64,000 nucleotides of DNA from Donghicola tyrosinivorans (GTDB taxonomy: Bacteria; Pseudomonadota; Alphaproteobacteria; Rhodobacterales; Rhodobacteraceae): positions 124,001 to 188,000 of the forward strand of contig NZ_PVTQ01000004.1 in the NCBI RefSeq assembly GCF_003003355.1. Reading direction: 5' to 3'. The position numbers were made by a program, and so were the translations under genes. This document shows, piece after piece, positions 27,454 to 36,016 of this stretch; positions within the stretch are counted from its first letter, which is position 1, and every line of letters begins with the position of its first letter. The notes beneath the pieces are model-generated. The model had not been told where the DNA came from. It did no database searches and worked only from the letters and a program-made list of their open reading frames with translations.

Positions 27454-27732
27454 ATGAACAGAGAAGCCGCTGAGGTTTTGGCAATAAATGCGCTTGGCTG
27501 GTTGGCCGGGCAAGAGGACCTCTTGGGGGTGTTCCTAGGTGCATCGGGATCGTCCGTGGATGCCCTGCGCGAAAAGGCGGGTGATCCGGAATTTCTGGGG
27601 GCTGTACTGGACTTTATCTGTATGGATGACGCGTGGGTTGTGGCCTTTTGTGATATCCAAGAGATCGCTTACGATCAGCCCATGAGGGCGCGGGCCATGT
27701 TGCCCGGAGGCGAGCAGGTACATTGGACATGA
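27454..27732 (+). CDS. DUF3572 family protein
   Basis: The 92-residue product matches the small DUF3572 family of alphaproteobacteria: AEVLAINALGWLAGQEDLLGVFLGASG, then FLGAVLDFICMDDAWVVAFCD and a C-terminal PGGEQVHWT. It is predicted to be helical and soluble; its function is unknown. It starts at ATG 27454 behind CGGAG and overlaps the next gene by 4 bases (ATGA), so the two are co-translated. It is divergent from the diguanylate cyclase gene. Confidence 0.82.
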   Translation: MNREAAEVLAINALGWLAGQEDLLGVFLGASGSSVDALREKAGDPEFLGAVLDFICMDDAWVVAFCDIQEIAYDQPMRARAMLPGGEQVHWT

Positions 27733-28430
27733 GCAGGCAAATCAAGGCCGTTCTCTTTGATAAAGACGGCACACTTTTCGATTTCAACGCCACTTGGGCG
27801 GCGTGGGCGCATAGCTTTTTGACGGGGCTCTGTGCTGGAGATGAGGCAAAAGCGGCCTTTCTGGGCGCAGCGATCGGCTTTGATTACGTCAAAAAAACCT
27901 TCCATCCCGAAAGCCCCGTGATCGCCGGCACGCCTGAGGAAATCGCTTCGATGATCGGCCCCTTTGTCGATCTGCCGCTGCCCGATTTGATCGCGCGGAT
28001 GAATGACGAGGCCGCCGTCGCGCCTCAGGCCGAGGCTGTGCCTTTGGTGCCGTTTTTCCAGAATTTGCAATCCCTTGGCCTGCGCACCGGCGTTGTGACC
28101 AACGACGGTGAAGGCCCCGCACGTGCGCATTTGCATGCGGCAGGGGCGCTGCCCTTGCTGGATTTCGTCGCGGGCTTTGATAGCGGTTACGGGGCTAAAC
28201 CCGAACCCGGCCCGCTCTTGGCGTTTGCCGAGGCGATGGGTCTTGCGCCTGCCGATGTGGTCATGGTGGGCGACAGCTTGCATGATCTGATGGCGGCGCG
28301 GGCGGCTGGAATGCGTGCGGTAGGGGTTCTGACTGGCTTGGCAGAGGCTGCGATCCTTGCGCCTTTTGCCGACGCGGTACTTCCCGACATTGGCGTCCTG
28401 CCAGAGTGGCTGGCTGAGCGGAACGGTTAA
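27729..28430 (+). CDS. HAD-family hydrolase, phosphoglycolate-phosphatase-like
   Basis: The 233-residue product has the HAD motifs: motif I FDKDGTLFDF near the N-terminus, motif II VVTNDGEG, the Lys of motif III in GYGAKPEPGPL, and motif IV VMVGDSLHDLMAARAAGM. The overall form is that of phosphoglycolate phosphatase (Gph) or related phosphatases; the substrate is not certain. ATG 27729 overlaps the DUF3572 stop by 4 bases; an upstream TTG (27723) is less likely. Confidence 0.88.
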   Translation: MSRQIKAVLFDKDGTLFDFNATWAAWAHSFLTGLCAGDEAKAAFLGAAIGFDYVKKTFHPESPVIAGTPEEIASMIGPFVDLPLPDLIARMNDEAAVAPQAEAVPLVPFFQNLQSLGLRTGVVTNDGEGPARAHLHAAGALPLLDFVAGFDSGYGAKPEPGPLLAFAEAMGLAPADVVMVGDSLHDLMAARAAGMRAVGVLTGLAEAAILAPFADAVLPDIGVLPEWLAERNG

Positions 28431-28577
28431 GAAAACCTCACCCCGACGCGCGCAAAACGGTGCGATCTGGCCTCTTGGAAATCCCTTCTTAATATTCGGG
28501 GAAATCGGTCGCATTTTAGCTATTAGGCGACTGCTAACGCTTTTGGCATAGACCCTTTCCCAGCAGGAGGGCTCTGA

Positions 28578-29150
28578 ATGCATGGTCTGGTGATCTGCGC
28601 CTTGGCGCGGTTTTTTCTTGAAACATATGGTGCTGCAATTTGGCAGCAAATCCGAGGTCGTGCCGACGCGGGGGATGACCGGTATGAGCCGTTCTTGAAA
28701 TACCCCGACGATCTGGCCGCACGGCTGGTTTCTGCGGCGGGCCATGTGTTGCGCCGCCACCCTGATGACGTGTGGGAGGATTTTGGCGCGGCTCTGATCG
28801 CCTCTGATGCCTTTACAGCGCCAAGGCGCCTGCTGCGGTTTTCTGGCGCCAGCTTCAGTGATTTTCTTTCCGCCCTGCCAGAGCTTTCAGGGCGAATAAC
28901 CTTGGCTGTGCCTGATTTTATCCTGCCGCCCGTGACCTTGATCGAGCAGGATGTCGGAACATTCATGTTCCGCTGTCCTGCCTCTGCCGAATATGAACAT
29001 GTCCTGCGCGGAGTGATCCGTGCCATGGCCGATGAATACGGGGCGTTGGCGTTGATCGATCACGGCCCCGAGGGGCACGGGGTTCAGGTGCAACTGATCG
29101 ATGTTTCGTTTGCCTCTGGCCGTGCTTTCGCGCTTGGACGCGCCGGGTAG
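28578..29150 (+). CDS. Heme NO-binding (H-NOX) domain-like protein
   Basis: The 190-residue product has the H-NOX N-terminal pattern: MHGLVICALARFFLETYG, then YPDDLAARLVSAAGHVL and HPDDVWEDFGAALI. H-NOX domains bind heme and sense NO or oxygen. At the position of the proximal heme His (L-x-x-L-H in canonical members) this protein reads LPELSGR with Ser104. No His occurs between residues 61 and 141, and the YxSxR heme-carboxylate motif is replaced by FRCPA. Heme binding is thus doubtful. It lies 6 bases before a diguanylate cyclase with an HNOBA-like domain, the usual H-NOX partner. ATG 28578 follows GGAGG. Confidence 0.8.
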   Translation: MHGLVICALARFFLETYGAAIWQQIRGRADAGDDRYEPFLKYPDDLAARLVSAAGHVLRRHPDDVWEDFGAALIASDAFTAPRRLLRFSGASFSDFLSALPELSGRITLAVPDFILPPVTLIEQDVGTFMFRCPASAEYEHVLRGVIRAMADEYGALALIDHGPEGHGVQVQLIDVSFASGRAFALGRAG

Positions 29151-29156
29151 CGGGCG

Positions 29157-30101
29157 ATGTTGTTGGATCACTTCTGCCCGATGCATGCCCGGATTGATCA
29201 GGCGGGCTGTGTCACCTCGGTCGGGCCAACGCTGCAGCGGGTGCTGCCGGAAGGCTGGCAGGGACGGAATTTGTCTGACCTCGTCACAATCCAGTCTCCA
29301 AGCGGCATTCATACCGGTCTTGATCTTTTGCGGATGGGTCCTGTCCGCGTGACCGGCCATCTGCGCTCTGCCAACGATCTGCGTCTGAAAGGCGGCTGGG
29401 TGCCGGAAGGTGTAGGCGGGGTTCTGAACCTTTCCTTCGGGATATCGGTCTGTGATGCCGTTCGCCGCTTTCACCTGACCGAGGCGGATTTCGCCCCGAC
29501 CGATCAAACAATCGAACTGCTGTTTCTGGCAGAGGCAAACGCAATGGCCATGGGTTCGGCTCTGGATATGACACTGCGGCTACAACAGGCGCGACAAGAG
29601 GCCGAAGAAAGATCGGTGACCGATCCGCTGACCGGGCTTGCGAACCGGCGCGCCTTTGATCTGGCGCTTGCGCAACGGTTGCAGCGGGCCAGTCCCTTTA
29701 CGTTGGCGATCATGGACCTTGATCGTTTCAAACTGGTGAATGACACGCTGGGACACGGGGCAGGTGATCAGGTTCTGGTGCGGGTCGCCGATATCCTGCG
29801 CAACAGCGTGCGGCGGGGCGATCTTGTGGCCCGATTAGGCGGTGATGAATTTGTGCTGTTGCTGGAGGACTGCGCATCCCCCACCGCTTTGGGTGCGCGT
29901 TTCACAACGCTTATTGCCAAGATTTCAACGCCAGATTCCTATGAGGGACAGGCCTATCATGTTGGCGCATCTATCGGATGGATCGCTGTGAAGCCGCCGC
30001 AAAACTGTCGCGCGGATGATCTGATGCGCCACGCCGATAGCGCGCTTTACGCTGCAAAATCGGGCGGAAGAGGTTGTCATCGACAGTACCATATCTCCTA
30101 G
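29157..30101 (+). CDS. HNOBA-like/GGDEF diguanylate cyclase
   Basis: The 314-residue product has an N-terminal PAS-like region (residues 1-110; FCPMHARIDQAGCVTSVGPTLQRVLPE) resembling the heme-NO-binding-associated domain, a short linker helix (EANAMAMGSALDMTLRLQQARQEAE), and a GGDEF domain from about 155. The catalytic motif GGDEF (228-232) is intact and an inhibitory I-site RRGD stands at 219-222, so activity with product inhibition is expected. It directly follows the H-NOX-like gene and is likely regulated by it through protein contact. Output is c-di-GMP. Confidence 0.9.
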   Translation: MLLDHFCPMHARIDQAGCVTSVGPTLQRVLPEGWQGRNLSDLVTIQSPSGIHTGLDLLRMGPVRVTGHLRSANDLRLKGGWVPEGVGGVLNLSFGISVCDAVRRFHLTEADFAPTDQTIELLFLAEANAMAMGSALDMTLRLQQARQEAEERSVTDPLTGLANRRAFDLALAQRLQRASPFTLAIMDLDRFKLVNDTLGHGAGDQVLVRVADILRNSVRRGDLVARLGGDEFVLLLEDCASPTALGARFTTLIAKISTPDSYEGQAYHVGASIGWIAVKPPQNCRADDLMRHADSALYAAKSGGRGCHRQYHIS

Positions 30102-30240
30102 AAATTGTAATTTATTTCATGAAGTTAAAAGTCTGGAAGATAAACTAAATCTAACATAATGTCCCTTTCGATGAGAGACCCCGTCCAATGGGGCAATATA
30201 CATTCAAAATGCCGTGCCAGTTCATTCGAGAGGGATGCGA

Positions 30241-30846
30241 ATGAGAGTTTTACTTGCAGATGATCATGAGCTTGTTGCTCAGACGATTGCTGCATATCTG
30301 CGCGCAGAGATGCGCTGTGACGTGAGTGTGGCCCATTCCCTAGGCAGTGCTGTCGAGGATGTGAAGGCGAACGGGACATATGATCTGGTGCTTCTGGATC
30401 TGGAAATGCCCGGGATGAATTATCTGGATGGTTTGGAAGAGATGATCGCCGTGAACGGCGGTCGGCCTGTGGCGATTCTGTCCGGAACCTCTAGCCGGAT
30501 GCTCGCGCAAGAGGCGATCAGCCGTGGCGCCGCAGGGTTTCTGTCGAAAAGCATGGCGCCGGTGTCGATGATTTCGGCACTACGCCTGATGAATATGGGT
30601 GAGACCTTCTACCCCTTCAAAACCCTCGTCGACGATGAGGAGGATGCGGCAGCCAGCGCGCTCACCCGCAGAGAGCTTCAGGTGCTGAACGGGATCTGTG
30701 CGGGTAAATCGAACAAAGAGATTGCCCGCGATCACGAGCTACAAGAAGTCACCGTCAAGCTGCACGTGAAAACGCTTAGCCGCAAGCTTGGCGCGCGCAA
30801 CCGGACCCATGCGGCGATGATCGCCCGCGACCGGCTTTTGTGCTGA
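30241..30846 (+). CDS. NarL/FixJ-type response regulator
   Basis: The 201-residue product has an N-terminal receiver with LLADDHELV, phosphoacceptor Asp53 in LVLLDLEMPG and the conserved Lys in GAAGFLSKS, then a LuxR-type HTH (LTRRELQVLNGICAGKSNKEIARDHELQEVTVKLHVKTLSRKLGARNRTHAA). All receiver key residues are present. No sensor kinase gene adjoins. ATG 30241 is chosen, 6 bases after GAGAGGG; ATG 30235 is also in frame. The AT-rich stretch 30102-30230 ahead of it probably holds its promoter. It may respond to the same signals as the neighbouring c-di-GMP genes. Confidence 0.9.
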   Translation: MRVLLADDHELVAQTIAAYLRAEMRCDVSVAHSLGSAVEDVKANGTYDLVLLDLEMPGMNYLDGLEEMIAVNGGRPVAILSGTSSRMLAQEAISRGAAGFLSKSMAPVSMISALRLMNMGETFYPFKTLVDDEEDAAASALTRRELQVLNGICAGKSNKEIARDHELQEVTVKLHVKTLSRKLGARNRTHAAMIARDRLLC

Positions 30847-30871
30847 CAGGAAAGCCTTCGTTGGTCTGAGC

Positions 30872-30896
30872 AAGCGCCCTGCGGGGCGCTTTTTTC
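30872..30896 (+). terminator. Terminator after the response regulator gene
   Basis: The 8-bp stem AAGCGCCC/GGGCGCTT with a 4-base loop runs into six or more T residues, 26 bases past the stop. Confidence 0.88.
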
Positions 30897-30963
30897 GTGT
30901 CCATGAAATAGTAAAAACACCGCTACAATCACAGCTTTATTGCTTTGATCATCTTGGGAAAAG

Positions 30964-31038
30964 TGGCAGCCCGTAGGGGAATCGAACCCCTCTTTCCAGG
31001 TTGAAAACCTGGCGTCCTAACCGATAGACGAACGGGCC
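30964..31038 (-). tRNA. tRNA-Glu (anticodon TTC), copy 1
   Basis: A 75-nt tRNA on the minus strand: acceptor GGCCCGT/ACGGGCT (first pair G-T), anticodon loop TTTTCAA with the anticodon at 31003-31005, T-arm AGGGG-TTCGATT-CCCCT, encoded CCA. It is identical to copy 2, 241 bases away. Confidence 0.97.
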
Positions 31039-31204
31039 ACTCTGTCGGTGAAGGGTGTTTAGTCTCTGGCTGTGGTGGGCGCAAGAGGAAAAAATACGAA
31101 AATGGAAAGAATTTTTTCTGTGGAAAAAACCGGTACAAAACGCGAAAACCCCGCAAAACCAATGGTTTGCTTGGGTATGGAATTTCATACTTTCCAGAGA
31201 AAAG

Positions 31205-31279
31205 TGGCAGCCCGTAGGGGAATCGAACCCCTCTTTCCAGGTTGAAAACCTGGCGTCCTAACCGATAGACGAACGGGCC
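31205..31279 (-). tRNA. tRNA-Glu (anticodon TTC), copy 2
   Basis: Identical in all 75 bases to copy 1. The identity extends a few bases into both flanks (GAAAA before, CTCTGTCGGTG after), which suggests a tandem duplication. The 166-base spacer between the copies is AT-rich and holds no gene. Confidence 0.97.
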
Positions 31280-31395
31280 ACTCTGTCGGTGTGAGGGGGT
31301 ATTTAGAGCTTGCGCTGGGAAGGCGCAAGGGGAAATTCACAAAAAATTAGCATTTCTGCCAAAATAATTTCCCCCTGTAAAATCAAGTGCTTACC

Positions 31396-33144
31396 CTATC
31401 CGGCTGAGGCTGGCGCGGCGTCTTCCAGACGTAATTGGGCCGATGTACGTCCCTGCCAGTGATTCAGCTCCAACCGGCCCGCCAGATGGAACGGGGCGCC
31501 GTTGTGGGCTTCCAGTCGTGGACCCAGATCGGAATCGTAGGCTCCGAAACAAATCGCCTGCAAACGGCCATTCATCCCGTCGGAAATCGTCAGCTTCAGA
31601 TGGCTTTCGCCGATGCGTTTGGCAAAGTTGATCTTGCACGAGGGCAGGGCAAAGCGCGGCCCCGGTGCGCCTGCGCCATAGGGGCCAGCGGCCTCTAGCT
31701 GTTCGATCAGTTCGGGCGTTGCGGCGCCGGGCATCAAGGGTGAGTCGATGCGCAGGACTGCAGGGCCGGACTGGCCTGCGCCTTGGCGCTCTAGCAGTTC
31801 CGACAGGCGCGCCATTGCCGCTTCCAGCTTATCCTCGGCCACGGTCAGGCCCGCCGCCATCTTGTGACCGCCCCCTTTGATCAACAGCCCCTCGGCCGCG
31901 ACCTTGTGGATCGACGCGCCAAGGTCGACGCCGGTGACCGACCGGCCCGAGCCCTTGCCCTCGCCATCGGCCAGACCGATCACCACGGCAGGGCGGTTGG
32001 TGGCCTCTTTCAGGCGTGAGGCGACGATGCCCACCACGCCCGGATGCCAGCCCGCGCCCGCGGCCCAGACCAAGGGTGCGTCCAGCCCCCGTTCTTCGGC
32101 CTGCGCCATGGCGGCGGCACGCACGGCGGCCTCGATCTCGCGGCGCTCGGTGTTCAAATGGTCCAGCATATCGGCCAGCGCGCGGGCCTCATGGGGATCG
32201 GCAGTGGCCAGCAGGCGTGCGCCCAGATCGGCTTTGCCCACGCGGCCACCGGCGTTCACACGCGGCCCCAACACAAACCCCAGCGAATAGCTGGTCGGCG
32301 CGGTATCCATGCGCGAGACATCACTCAAAGCCACAAGACCGGGCCGTTCGCGCCGCGCCATCACCGCCAGACCCTGACGGACCAGGGCACGGTTCACGCC
32401 GATCAACGGGGCCACATCGGCCACGGTGGCCAGCGCCACCAGATCCAGCAGCGCCATCAGATCAGGGCCTTTCGCCCCGTCGTCGCGCAGCTGGCGGCCT
32501 GCCTCGACCAGCATCAGAAAGACCACGGCGGCGGCACACAGATGGGCCAGATCGCCGGATTCGTCCTGCCGGTTCGGGTTCACGACCGCATGGCAATCGG
32601 GCAGGGTCTCGCCCCCAAGGTGGTGGTCCAGCACGATCACATCGGCGGCCTTCGCGGCGGCGATAGGCTCGTGGCTTAGGGTGCCGCAGTCCACACAGAC
32701 GATCAGGTCATGGTCACGGGCCAGCGCCTGCATGGCGGGCACGTTAGGGCCATAACCTTCGTCGATCCGGTCGGGAATATACAGGGTCGCCTCGCGGCCC
32801 ATGCTGCGCAGCCACGCGATCAGCAGGGCGGCACTGCTGCCGCCATCCACGTCATAATCGGCAAAGATTGCAACGCGTTGGCGGTGCTTCACCGCGTGTA
32901 GGAACCGCGCGGTGGCCTTCTCCATATCCTTCATGGATCGTGGATCGGGCAGCAGATCGCGCAAGGTAGGCGCCATATATTGGCTGACAGCATCGGCGCT
33001 GACCCCAAGACGGGCCAGCACGCGGCACAGGGCCTCGGGCAATTGGGTGGTTTGGGCCATGGCCAGTCCAAGGCGCTCGGTCTCGGCAGAGGGACCCTGC
33101 CAAGTGCGGCCGGTCAGCGAGTATTCGACATCCAGAAAGGCCAA
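31396..33144 (-). CDS. recJ: Single-stranded-DNA-specific exonuclease RecJ
   Basis: 5'-3' single-strand exonuclease of DNA repair and recombination. The 582-residue product has the DHH-family motifs: ADYDVDGGSSAALLI (about residues 94-108), VCVDCGT, VLDHHLGGETLPDCHAVVNP, and the DHHA1 part with GKGSGRSVTGVDLG and KGGGHKMAAG. A C-terminal OB-like domain follows. The start is TTG 33144, 6 bases after the glpX stop, because the segment FLDVEYSLTGRTW belongs to the conserved N-terminus; ATG further in would cut it. It is co-transcribed with glpX. Confidence 0.95.
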   Translation of the reverse strand: MAFLDVEYSLTGRTWQGPSAETERLGLAMAQTTQLPEALCRVLARLGVSADAVSQYMAPTLRDLLPDPRSMKDMEKATARFLHAVKHRQRVAIFADYDVDGGSSAALLIAWLRSMGREATLYIPDRIDEGYGPNVPAMQALARDHDLIVCVDCGTLSHEPIAAAKAADVIVLDHHLGGETLPDCHAVVNPNRQDESGDLAHLCAAAVVFLMLVEAGRQLRDDGAKGPDLMALLDLVALATVADVAPLIGVNRALVRQGLAVMARRERPGLVALSDVSRMDTAPTSYSLGFVLGPRVNAGGRVGKADLGARLLATADPHEARALADMLDHLNTERREIEAAVRAAAMAQAEERGLDAPLVWAAGAGWHPGVVGIVASRLKEATNRPAVVIGLADGEGKGSGRSVTGVDLGASIHKVAAEGLLIKGGGHKMAAGLTVAEDKLEAAMARLSELLERQGAGQSGPAVLRIDSPLMPGAATPELIEQLEAAGPYGAGAPGPRFALPSCKINFAKRIGESHLKLTISDGMNGRLQAICFGAYDSDLGPRLEAHNGAPFHLAGRLELNHWQGRTSAQLRLEDAAPASAG

Positions 33145-33150
33145 GTCAGA

Positions 33151-34116
33151 TCAGCTCCGGGGAAAACGGTAAGACATGCGACGGACCGAGCCGGTGCGCG
33201 TGCGCATCAGCAGGGTTTCAGTCGTTATATGCGTGGGAGAGCGGCGAATGCCATGGATCATCGCATTTCCGGTCACACCGGTCGCAGCGAAAATGACGTG
33301 ATCGCTGACCAGATCATCCCGCGAATAGATACGGCTGAGGTCACGGAAACCGGCGCTTGCGGCGCGGACACGCTCGTCATCGTTGCGGGCCAAGAGGCGA
33401 CCATAGAACTGGCCGTCCAGACATTTCAAAGCGGCTGCCGCCAGAACGCCTTCCAATGCGCCGCCAGCGCCCATGAACATATCGATGCCGGTCAGATCAG
33501 GTTCGGCCACGTTCAAAACGCCCGCCACATCCCCGTCGGACAAGAGCCGGACCGAGGCACCGGTCTGCCGCAGTTCGTCCAGCATCGGCATGTGGCGCGG
33601 ACGCTCTAGCATGCTGACCACGATATCGCGGGGGGCGCAGCCTTTGGCAGCGGCCAGTGCCTGAACGCGTTCAGCGGGGGACATGTCCAGCGATACGGTG
33701 CCAGCGGGATAGCCTGGCCCGATAGCCAGCTTGTCCATGTAGACCTCGGGCACCTGCATCAGACTGCCGCGCGGGGCGATACAGATCACTGACATGGCGT
33801 TGCGCGAATCCTTAGCGGTCAGGGTGACCCCTTCCAGCGCGTCGGCGGCAATATCCACTTCGGGGCAGCTCAGGGCGCCGACCACTTCGCCTTGATACAG
33901 CTTGGGCGCATCGCCTTCCGCGCCTTCGCCCACAACGATGGTGCCTTGGATGTCCAGACGGCTCAGCTCGCGGTGCATGGCGTCTACGGCGGCAGTGTCG
34001 GCGGCCCGTTCGTCGCCACGACCGATATAGTCAGCGGCTGCGATGGCGGCCTGTTCTGTCACGCGGGACAAGGCCAGCGACAAGGCGCGATCATCGAATT
34101 CGGTTGGCTCGGACAT
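33151..34116 (-). CDS. glpX: Fructose-1,6-bisphosphatase class II
   Basis: Gluconeogenic enzyme hydrolysing fructose-1,6-bisphosphate. The 321-residue product matches the GlpX family: AAIAAADYIGRGDERAADTAAVDAMH, the metal-binding VVGEGAEGDAPKLYQGE, DPLEGVTL-like ADALEGVTLTAKDSRNAMSV and IDMFMGAGGALEGVLAAAAL. The usual Pro of DPLEGT is Ala here (DALEGVT), as is seen in a subset of the family. ATG 34116 is preferred over an upstream TTG. recJ follows after 6 bases. Confidence 0.93.
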   Translation of the reverse strand: MSEPTEFDDRALSLALSRVTEQAAIAAADYIGRGDERAADTAAVDAMHRELSRLDIQGTIVVGEGAEGDAPKLYQGEVVGALSCPEVDIAADALEGVTLTAKDSRNAMSVICIAPRGSLMQVPEVYMDKLAIGPGYPAGTVSLDMSPAERVQALAAAKGCAPRDIVVSMLERPRHMPMLDELRQTGASVRLLSDGDVAGVLNVAEPDLTGIDMFMGAGGALEGVLAAAALKCLDGQFYGRLLARNDDERVRAASAGFRDLSRIYSRDDLVSDHVIFAATGVTGNAMIHGIRRSPTHITTETLLMRTRTGSVRRMSYRFPRS

Positions 34117-34200
34117 CAGAAGGTACTCAGGCAAATAGGGTGTTTCGGGTCTGCCACGTTTACGCGTGGGCGCACGTCATCACAACCCGATCCTTGTAAC

Positions 34201-34223
34201 AGAAAAGGCGCCCAAGGGCGCCC
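34201..34223 (-). terminator. Terminator after hom
   Basis: Read leftwards, the 7-bp stem GGGCGCC/GGCGCC(C) with a tiny loop ends in TTTTCT, about 43 bases past the hom stop. It separates hom from glpX, which start on the same strand. Confidence 0.75.
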
Positions 34224-34265
34224 ATTCGGATGGTTTCACCATCTTTTCACATTCCCAAGCGGCGC

Positions 34266-35552
34266 TTAGACCTTTTCGATCCGCAGCGCGACAGGGGTGC
34301 CGGTCAGAACGCCAGTGCCGGGCATCGCGTCCAGCGCGCTGTCCAGCGCATCGCGGGTGCAGCGGTGCGTGACGATCAGTACCGAGGCGCTGCCTTCCGT
34401 GTGTCCGGTCTGGCGCATCCGGTCGATCGAGATGCCGGCCTCGCCCAGAAGGGTCGCGACCTTGGCCAGCGCACCGGGTTTGTCCGCCAGTTCCATCCGC
34501 AGATAGTAGGGCGCGGCCACGGTGCTGCGGGCCGCAGGGGCTTGACGCAGAGTGGTGGAGGGCTGGCCAAAGACGGGCAGATTGATGCCTCGCGCAATGT
34601 CACAGACATCGCCCATCACGGCGCTGGCGGTCGGACCTTCGCCCGCACCGGCACCGCGCAGTACGATCTGGCCCACGCTGTCCCCTTCAAGGATGCACAT
34701 GTTGGTCGGGCCTTCCAGCGTCCCAAGTGGCGAGTTCGCAGGCACGAGGCACGGCGACATCCGGCTTTCCATGCCGCGACCGGTCATCTGCGCGACACCC
34801 AGCAGCTTGATGCGGTAACCCATGTCACCGGCATAACGGATATCCTCGATCGAGACGCGCTCGATGCCTTCTATCTCGATCCCGTTGAAATCGACCTGCG
34901 TGCCGTAAGCGATAGAGGCAAGGATCGCCAGCTTGTGGCCCGCATCAATGCCGCCCACGTCCAGCGTCGGGTCCGCTTCCAGATAGCCCAGAGCGTTGGC
35001 TTCGTCGAAGACAGTCTCATAGGGCAGACCCGCGCTTTCCATGCGGGTCAGGATGTAGTTACAGGTGCCGTTCATCACACCCATGACGCGGGTGATCTGG
35101 TTGGCGGCAAGGCTCTCGGTCAGGGATTTGATGACCGGAATGCCGCCCGCAACGGCTGCTTCAAAGCGCAGCTGCACGCCATGTGCCTCTGCCTCAAGCG
35201 CCAGCGCCTGACCATGCACGGCTAGCATCGCCTTGTTGGCGGTGACCACATGCTTGCCCAAAGCCAGCGCGGCCTCGGTTGCGGCCTTGGCAGGTCCGTC
35301 CGAGCCGCCCATCAGCTCGACGAACACATCCACGTCGTCACGCTTTGCCAGCGCAACGGGATCGTCTTCCCAAGCGAATTTGGACAGGTTCACACCACGG
35401 TCCTTATCGCGGCTACGGGCCGATACAGCAGTAATAGTGATCTGGCGGCCAGTGCGTGCAGTCAGCAGTTCAGCCTGCTTTTGCACGATCTTGATGACAC
35501 CGATCCCGACGGTGCCCAATCCGGCGATCCCCAAGCGTAAGGGTTCGGTCAT
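34266..35552 (-). CDS. hom: Homoserine dehydrogenase
   Basis: NAD(P)-dependent enzyme reducing aspartate semialdehyde to homoserine, feeding Thr, Met and Ile. The 428-residue product has a Rossmann domain (LGIAGLGTVGIGVIKI), the catalytic core (VMGVMNGTCNYILTRME; LEADPTLDVGGIDAGHKLAILASIAYG) with the catalytic Lys in GHKL, and a C-terminal ACT domain (about residues 350-425) typical of feedback control by threonine. ATG 35552 follows GGAGG. It provides homoserine for the methionine branch that metF serves. Confidence 0.96.
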   Translation of the reverse strand: MTEPLRLGIAGLGTVGIGVIKIVQKQAELLTARTGRQITITAVSARSRDKDRGVNLSKFAWEDDPVALAKRDDVDVFVELMGGSDGPAKAATEAALALGKHVVTANKAMLAVHGQALALEAEAHGVQLRFEAAVAGGIPVIKSLTESLAANQITRVMGVMNGTCNYILTRMESAGLPYETVFDEANALGYLEADPTLDVGGIDAGHKLAILASIAYGTQVDFNGIEIEGIERVSIEDIRYAGDMGYRIKLLGVAQMTGRGMESRMSPCLVPANSPLGTLEGPTNMCILEGDSVGQIVLRGAGAGEGPTASAVMGDVCDIARGINLPVFGQPSTTLRQAPAARSTVAAPYYLRMELADKPGALAKVATLLGEAGISIDRMRQTGHTEGSASVLIVTHRCTRDALDSALDAMPGTGVLTGTPVALRIEKV

Positions 35553-35661
35553 CGGAGCCTCCAGTTTTCTATGTAATTCTGCGTTGCAGGCGATCTAGCG
35601 GCTTTCTTGCCTCGCTGCAATCCGCCCTGCACTGAAATACAGGGGTCTGGGGCGCCTTGCC

Positions 35662-35883
35662 TCAGATATCGTTGGCGTCAATGCCATCGGCCCGCACTTG
35701 TAGGGCGTGTAGGTCTTCTTGACTGGTGCGCGGGGCAGGGCCATCCAGAATTTGCGCCTGCGGGACCAAAGCAGGGTAGGCGGCGTCCTCAATCGCGGCG
35801 CTTTCCCGAACCTCGGTGCTGGGAATGTCGGCGCAGGCCGCCAGAAGCGGCAGGCAGATCAGCAAAGGGGTAAAGGCGCGCAC
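35662..35883 (-). CDS. Small lipoprotein of unknown function
   Basis: With the GTG start at 35883 (GGAG 8 bases upstream) the product is 73 residues: a short signal peptide FTPLLICLPLLAAC with a lipobox ending at Cys17, then an acidic, Ala-rich mature part of about 56 residues. No known domain. The longer in-frame upstream extension is unlikely because it buries the lipobox and overlaps the promoter of the TetR gene. Confidence 0.6.
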   Translation of the reverse strand: MRAFTPLLICLPLLAACADIPSTEVRESAAIEDAAYPALVPQAQILDGPAPRTSQEDLHALQVRADGIDANDI

Positions 35884-35988
35884 GGGGAAGGCTCCTGTAT
35901 GGGGTCGTGGGTCATTAAAGGCATAGGTTGCACGCGGCCCCTCATCAAGCGCCTTTGCACCCCCTAGCCAAAATGGAGGGGTTTGCCG

Positions 35989-36008
35989 TGAACACATGTT
36001 CATATAAT
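35989..36008 (+). promoter_or_regulatory. TetR operator over the promoter of the TetR gene
   Basis: TGAACA-CA-TGTTCA (35989-36002) is a 6-bp-armed palindrome directly joined to a perfect -10 box TATAAT (36003-36008). Transcription would start about 36015, only 1-3 bases from the ATG at 36017, so the mRNA is probably leaderless and autoregulated. Confidence 0.65.
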
Positions 36009-36016
36009 GACGAAGC

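Noticed and set aside
30102-30240. Foreign DNA because of low GC
   Set aside because: The AT-rich stretch is short, intergenic and fits a promoter; flanking genes have normal composition.
35990-36002. LexA box in TGAACACATGTTCA
   Set aside because: It has the GAAC...GTTC inverted form of a different class of LexA site and is better explained as the operator of the adjacent TetR gene.
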